DNA from: DATHZQ01 sp965216945
Lineage (GTDB): Bacteria; Actinomycetota; Acidimicrobiia; Spongiisociales; UBA5794
Direction: 5' to 3'
DNA length: 64,000 nucleotides
NCBI GenBank assembly: GCA_965216945.1
Contig: CBDCGU010000003.1
Span: 3,100,001-3,164,000 of the forward strand
Below the pieces are notes generated by a model. It saw only the letters and a program-made list of their open reading frames with translations. It ran no database searches and was not told the origin of the DNA. The translations under genes were made by a program, and so were the position numbers. Below are positions 60,937 through 64,000 of the stretch, in pieces (position 1 is the stretch's first letter; each line of letters begins with the position of its first letter).

Positions 60937-61838
60937 CGGTCCGTATGCTCGCCGTCGAGGACTTGGTCCGCTGGTGGGGGTTGCGGAACCAGCTCTTTCC
61001 CGATGATCTGCCGGAAGGGCTGAGGGAGCGCCCGGAGGACTATCAGGGCGCCGAGCAGGTGGCCTTTGTCTGGGAGACCGAGGACGGCGACCTCGGCGGC
61101 TTCGTCGAGGCTTCGATCCGCAGGTACGCCGACGGGTGTGAGACGTCCCCGGTGGGCTTTCTCGAGGCGTGGTACGTGGTGCCCGAGTTGCGCCGTCGTG
61201 GAGTGGGCGAGGCGCTCGTCGCCGCCGCCGAGGATTGGGTGCGCTCGAAGGGGTGCACGGAGATGGGGTCGGACACGTGGGCGAGCAACGAGCTCGCCCG
61301 CATCGCTCACGGTGCAGTCGGCTTCCGCGAGGTCGAGGTGGCGGTTCACTTCGCCAAGCGGCTGGTCGATGCGATCGCCGCACCCACGATCGCTGCAGAT
61401 GCACCGATCGAGCTGCGGCCGATCACGGAGGAGAACGTGCGGGGGGTGGTCGCGCTCGACGTAGGTGTGCATCAGAAGAGCTTCGTCGCCCCGAACGCCG
61501 TGTCGCTGGCCCAGGCATACGTCTCGACCATGGTGTGGACCAGGGCGGTCTACGCCGCGGAGGAGCCGGTGGGGTTCGTCATGTTGTCCGACGATCACGA
61601 GCAACCGCGCTACTACCTGCGGAGGTTCATGATCGACCACCGCTACCAGGGCCGGGGCTTCGGCAAGGCTGCGATGGAACTGGTGGAGGACTACGTCCGT
61701 TCCCGGCCCGGCGGCGACCGGCTCTTTCTGAGCCATGTCCCTGCCCCCGGTGGTCCCGGTGATTTCTACGCCGCTTGCGGCTATGAGAACACGGGCCGCG
61801 AGCACGGGGGTGAGCTGGAGATGATGAAGCGCCTGTAG
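60933..61838 (+). CDS. tandem GNAT acetyltransferase
   Basis: A 301-residue protein with two GNAT domains. The first (about 1-145) resembles aminoglycoside 6'-N-acetyltransferases: EGLRERPEDYQGAEQ, GFLEAWYVVPELRRRGVGEAL (acetyl-CoA loop RRRGVG), MGSDTWASNELARIAH. The second (about 160-300) is of the spermidine-acetyltransferase type: LRPITEENVRGVVALDV, RFMIDHRYQGRGFGKAAM (loop QGRGFG) and NTGREHGGELEMM. The acceptors are unknown and resistance is not implied. ATGA overlap with the nucleoside hydrolase places it in the salvage operon. Confidence 0.85.
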   Translation: MTVRMLAVEDLVRWWGLRNQLFPDDLPEGLRERPEDYQGAEQVAFVWETEDGDLGGFVEASIRRYADGCETSPVGFLEAWYVVPELRRRGVGEALVAAAEDWVRSKGCTEMGSDTWASNELARIAHGAVGFREVEVAVHFAKRLVDAIAAPTIAADAPIELRPITEENVRGVVALDVGVHQKSFVAPNAVSLAQAYVSTMVWTRAVYAAEEPVGFVMLSDDHEQPRYYLRRFMIDHRYQGRGFGKAAMELVEDYVRSRPGGDRLFLSHVPAPGGPGDFYAACGYENTGREHGGELEMMKRL

Positions 61839-61911
61839 GCGCCCCGATGGCGCGCGCCGGTGTCCGGCGTCACGTCGTTCGTATCTCCCCGATCCTGTCA
61901 CTCCCCATCGG

Positions 61912-61917
61912 TACCAT
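61912..61917 (+). promoter_or_regulatory. -10 element of the nurA-herA operon
   Basis: TACCAT ends 7 bases before the ATG at 61925. Confidence 0.45.
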
Positions 61918-61924
61918 CTGCCGC

Positions 61925-62887
61925 ATGACGCGGTTGTACGTCGAAGGCTGGTCACCTGACTACGGGAGCCCCTTCGATCCCGACGACAATCTCGCCGAGC
62001 CGGGCAAGGTGGACGAATCGGTCGAGATCTCCGGCACGTGGGAGCCGATTGCCGGTGTCGACGACGGGATCGAGCGAGTGGCGTTCGTCGACGGTGTCCG
62101 CAGGATCGATGCCCGTCTCACACTCGACGAGGCTGCCGGTCCCATTGCAGGGATCTGCGGCACGTTTGCCGTGGGGGCGGTGTGTTGGGATCGGCGCGTA
62201 CCGAAGTCGGAGATCGAGCGCTTCCGCATCGATCGCATGGCGGTGTTCGGGCACGGCCGAGCGGTGCCGATACCTGTGGCGGGTCCGCAACTCGCCTACC
62301 GCTCGGAAGCTGTTGCCGATGTCGACCCGCAGGCGTTGATCCAGCGGTTTCACGGTGCGATGCGCAAGGCGGAGGCCGTGACGTCGGAGGAGCTTGCGCA
62401 GGGAGGTGCCTTCGTTGTCGCCGACGGTCCGATCAACGATCTCTCCGCCACCGAGAAGGTCGGCTACGTCAAGACGCATCGCGCCCCGTACCTGTCCGAG
62501 GAGCGGGCGGGGGTGGTGGGCCGGATCCGGACCGGGCAGCGGACGCCGCTGTTCTTGATCGGCAAGGGCGGTGCGTTCCCTCGCTACTCCTGGTATCTGC
62601 GTCTTGCCGACCTCCCCGGAGGCCACTCGTGGACAGGGGTGGTGCGCGCCGAGCTCTCCAGCCACTTGCCGCTCGACGTGGCAGTCCGGGTGGCCAATCG
62701 CACGACCGCGGTGCTGCCTCTGGTCGCCTCGCTGCCGCACGTCGACCCGCGGGCGCCGCAGAATCTCGTGCCCATCGCGGCGTTGGAGCGCTCGCTGCGG
62801 CGTCGTATGGGTGATCCGGCCTTCATCCATCGTGCGCTACGGTCTGCCGTGATGGCCCATGACCGCAAGCTCGGAGCCGCCTCGTGA
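61925..62887 (+). CDS. NurA-domain DNA nuclease
   Basis: A 320-residue protein of the NurA family, nucleases that work with the HerA translocase on DNA ends. AFVDGVRRIDARLTL holds the first metal-binding Asp, FVVADGPIND the second region, YVKTHRAPYL the mid segment and SLPHVDPRAPQNLVPIAALE the C-terminal signature with conserved His. The assignment rests on these motifs and on the HerA-like gene that overlaps its stop (GTGA). The ATG at 61925 is set by the adjacent -10 element; the frame is open upstream without conserved sequence. Role: DNA end processing or defence. Confidence 0.78.
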   Translation: MTRLYVEGWSPDYGSPFDPDDNLAEPGKVDESVEISGTWEPIAGVDDGIERVAFVDGVRRIDARLTLDEAAGPIAGICGTFAVGAVCWDRRVPKSEIERFRIDRMAVFGHGRAVPIPVAGPQLAYRSEAVADVDPQALIQRFHGAMRKAEAVTSEELAQGGAFVVADGPINDLSATEKVGYVKTHRAPYLSEERAGVVGRIRTGQRTPLFLIGKGGAFPRYSWYLRLADLPGGHSWTGVVRAELSSHLPLDVAVRVANRTTAVLPLVASLPHVDPRAPQNLVPIAALERSLRRRMGDPAFIHRALRSAVMAHDRKLGAAS

Positions 62888-64000
62888 GCGATCAGCCGAA
62901 CCGATCGGACCACGGAGTGGGTCGCGTCCTGGGTACGCAGCACGCCACGACCAGGGCTTTTCGCGTCGCCCTGAACGAGGACGACTACCTCCAACTGGAC
63001 GATCTCGTCGTCGTGCGGACGGAAGTGCCGAAGAGAGGCGAAGTCCGTACCTATGGGGTGGTCACCGAGGCCGAGGCGGTGTACGAAGGAGCGCAATTCG
63101 AGTCGGACACTCACCGCATCGCCGCCGAGGGGACGCTGCCGGCAGCCAAGGTCCGCTCGGCGCAGGTCGCCGTGACCCGAGTCGACCCGGAGGTCTGGGT
63201 GTCGCCCGATCCCGGGGAAGTCGTCGAGCGGGCCACAGGCGACGAGCGGCGCAAGGCGCTCTACGTCGACGAGATGGACCGGCCCCTCCCCGTCGGCATG
63301 GGCCGGGACGGCGAGCCTGTGTTCGTCGACCTCGACTTCTTCGACGGACGCAAGGGTGGCCACATGTCGATCTCCGGCATCTCGGGCGTTGCCACCAAGA
63401 CCTCGTTCGCACTCTTCTTCCTGCGTCTGCTCAGCGGACGACCGGATGTGCTGGGCGCCGGGGCCGCCAATCTGCGGATCCTGGTCTTCAACGTCAAGGG
63501 TGAAGACCTGCTGTGGCTCGACAAGCGCAACCGGTTCTTCGACGACGAGGCGACGGCGGTATGGCAGCAGCTCGAGGTCGATCCAGGGCCGTTCCCCTCC
63601 GTCGGGTTCTGGGCGCCACCCCGCTCCGGCACCGGCGATGTCGTCGTCCCCGACACGGGGGGTCGGCAGGAAGGCGTCGCTGCGTTCACGTGGACGCCGC
63701 GGGAGTTCATCGACGAGGGGCTGTTGCGGTTCCTGTTCACCGACGCCGACGGGAACCGCAACCAGATCCCCTTCATCGAGGAGCGGGTGCGTGCGCAGCT
63801 CGCTCGGTTCGCCGTCGACGTCGACGGTGTCCCAGGGGCCGTGGTGTTGCGCGACCCCATCGAGGGTATCCGTCCCGGAGAACGGGTCGTGCCGCATCGG
63901 GGCGAGCGCGTGATCTCCGATCTGCGCAGCCTGGTGGATGCGATCGCCGAGTTCGTAGACCCAGAGGATGGGGAGCCGGATCAGAGGTGGACCGGGAGGG
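62884..64000 (+). CDS. HerA-like DNA translocase/ATPase, 3' end outside window
   Basis: The first 372 residues of a protein cut by the window edge. The GTG start overlaps the NurA stop. An N-terminal HAS-barrel-like domain (VGRVLGTQHATTRAFRVALNEDDYLQLDDLVVV, about residues 12-60) precedes the RecA-like ATPase core, where HMSISGISGVATKTSFALFFL carries Walker A in the variant form G-x2-G-x3-K-T. ILVFNVKGEDLLWLD looks like the next strand. Together with NurA it would pump and trim DNA ends. The catalytic Walker B, arginine finger and C terminus are not visible. Confidence 0.8.
   Translation, partial: MSDQPNRSDHGVGRVLGTQHATTRAFRVALNEDDYLQLDDLVVVRTEVPKRGEVRTYGVVTEAEAVYEGAQFESDTHRIAAEGTLPAAKVRSAQVAVTRVDPEVWVSPDPGEVVERATGDERRKALYVDEMDRPLPVGMGRDGEPVFVDLDFFDGRKGGHMSISGISGVATKTSFALFFLRLLSGRPDVLGAGAANLRILVFNVKGEDLLWLDKRNRFFDDEATAVWQQLEVDPGPFPSVGFWAPPRSGTGDVVVPDTGGRQEGVAAFTWTPREFIDEGLLRFLFTDADGNRNQIPFIEERVRAQLARFAVDVDGVPGAVVLRDPIEGIRPGERVVPHRGERVISDLRSLVDAIAEFVDPEDGEPDQRWTGR

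Noticed and set aside
59032..61404. 790-codon open frame on the minus strand
   Set aside because: It spans the antisense of ribokinase, nucleoside hydrolase and part of the GNAT gene; Arg/His/Pro-rich composition and no domain.
60933..61838. Aminoglycoside resistance gene
   Set aside because: The first GNAT domain resembles AAC(6')-type enzymes only in general motifs, and the operon context is nucleoside salvage.

Overview
The window is a 64 kb stretch of high-GC actinobacterial chromosome. The signs are a mycothiol S-conjugate amidase (mca), an F420-type luciferase-like oxidoreductase, a RamB-type regulator beside the glyoxylate shunt, an ECF41 sigma factor, many lipoproteins with Thr/Pro-rich linkers after the lipobox, and many genes whose TAnnnT -10 element lies only 6-8 bases before the start codon (leaderless transcription). 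The mix of families suggests a deep-branching aerobic heterotroph, perhaps of the Acidimicrobiia; that placement is inference. No rRNA, tRNA, CRISPR array, insertion sequence or prophage was seen. Gene density is very high, with many ATGA/GTGA overlaps.

Layout. 1-6 kb: LLM oxidoreductase (cut by the edge), pyruvate kinase, a VanW/PASTA envelope protein divergent from a small PD-(D/E)XK nuclease with Cas4-like cysteines, and mca. 6.4-10 kb: two dynamin-like GTPases and an MscS channel in one overlapping operon. 10-13.4 kb: lipid kinase, phosphoribosyltransferase, P5C dehydrogenase. 13.4-16.8 kb: tandem amidases and a nuclease-lamin-tail lipoprotein. 16.8-23.4 kb: two-component system, HtrA-like protease with an odd repeat tail, then MoxR-DUF58-VWA. 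23.4-29.4 kb: peptide-type binding protein, poly-gamma-glutamate hydrolase-like protein, acyltransferase, DUF1501/DUF1800 pair. 29.5-33.5 kb: structured leader plus CPA antiporter, an aquaporin-arsenate reductase fusion, a lipoprotein. 33.6-38.2 kb: aceA, aceB, ramB-like regulator. 38.2-41.7 kb: acyl-CoA dehydrogenase, Nudix, methyltransferase, and a membrane protein/winged-helix pair under a palindromic operator. 41.8-48.5 kb: VWA/AAA+ pair, then a LysM lipoprotein coupled to a TIR-TM-TPR protein. 48.5-53.1 kb: msrB, a PQQ-type dehydrogenase, an ECF41 sigma factor with its partner oxidoreductase and recognisable ECF41 promoter, and a membrane protein. 53.1-57 kb: hydrolase, CHAD protein, UMF1-type transporter. 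57-64 kb: RRM protein plus infA, a second PQQ-type lipoprotein, ribokinase-nucleoside hydrolase-GNAT, and NurA-HerA (cut by the edge).

How the parts fit. Much of the window concerns the envelope and its stress: mechanosensitive channel, dynamin-like GTPases, HtrA with its two-component system, two AAA+/VWA chaperone-like systems, amidases, and the LysM/TIR pair. A second theme is carbon scavenging: glyoxylate shunt, acyl-CoA dehydrogenase, nucleoside and ribose salvage, proline/glutamate catabolism. The least conventional items are the aquaporin-ArsC fusion that keeps an internal ribosome-binding site, the LysM-TIR operon with a SARM1-like catalytic glutamate position, the possible riboswitch before the antiporter, and the HtrA tail repeats.
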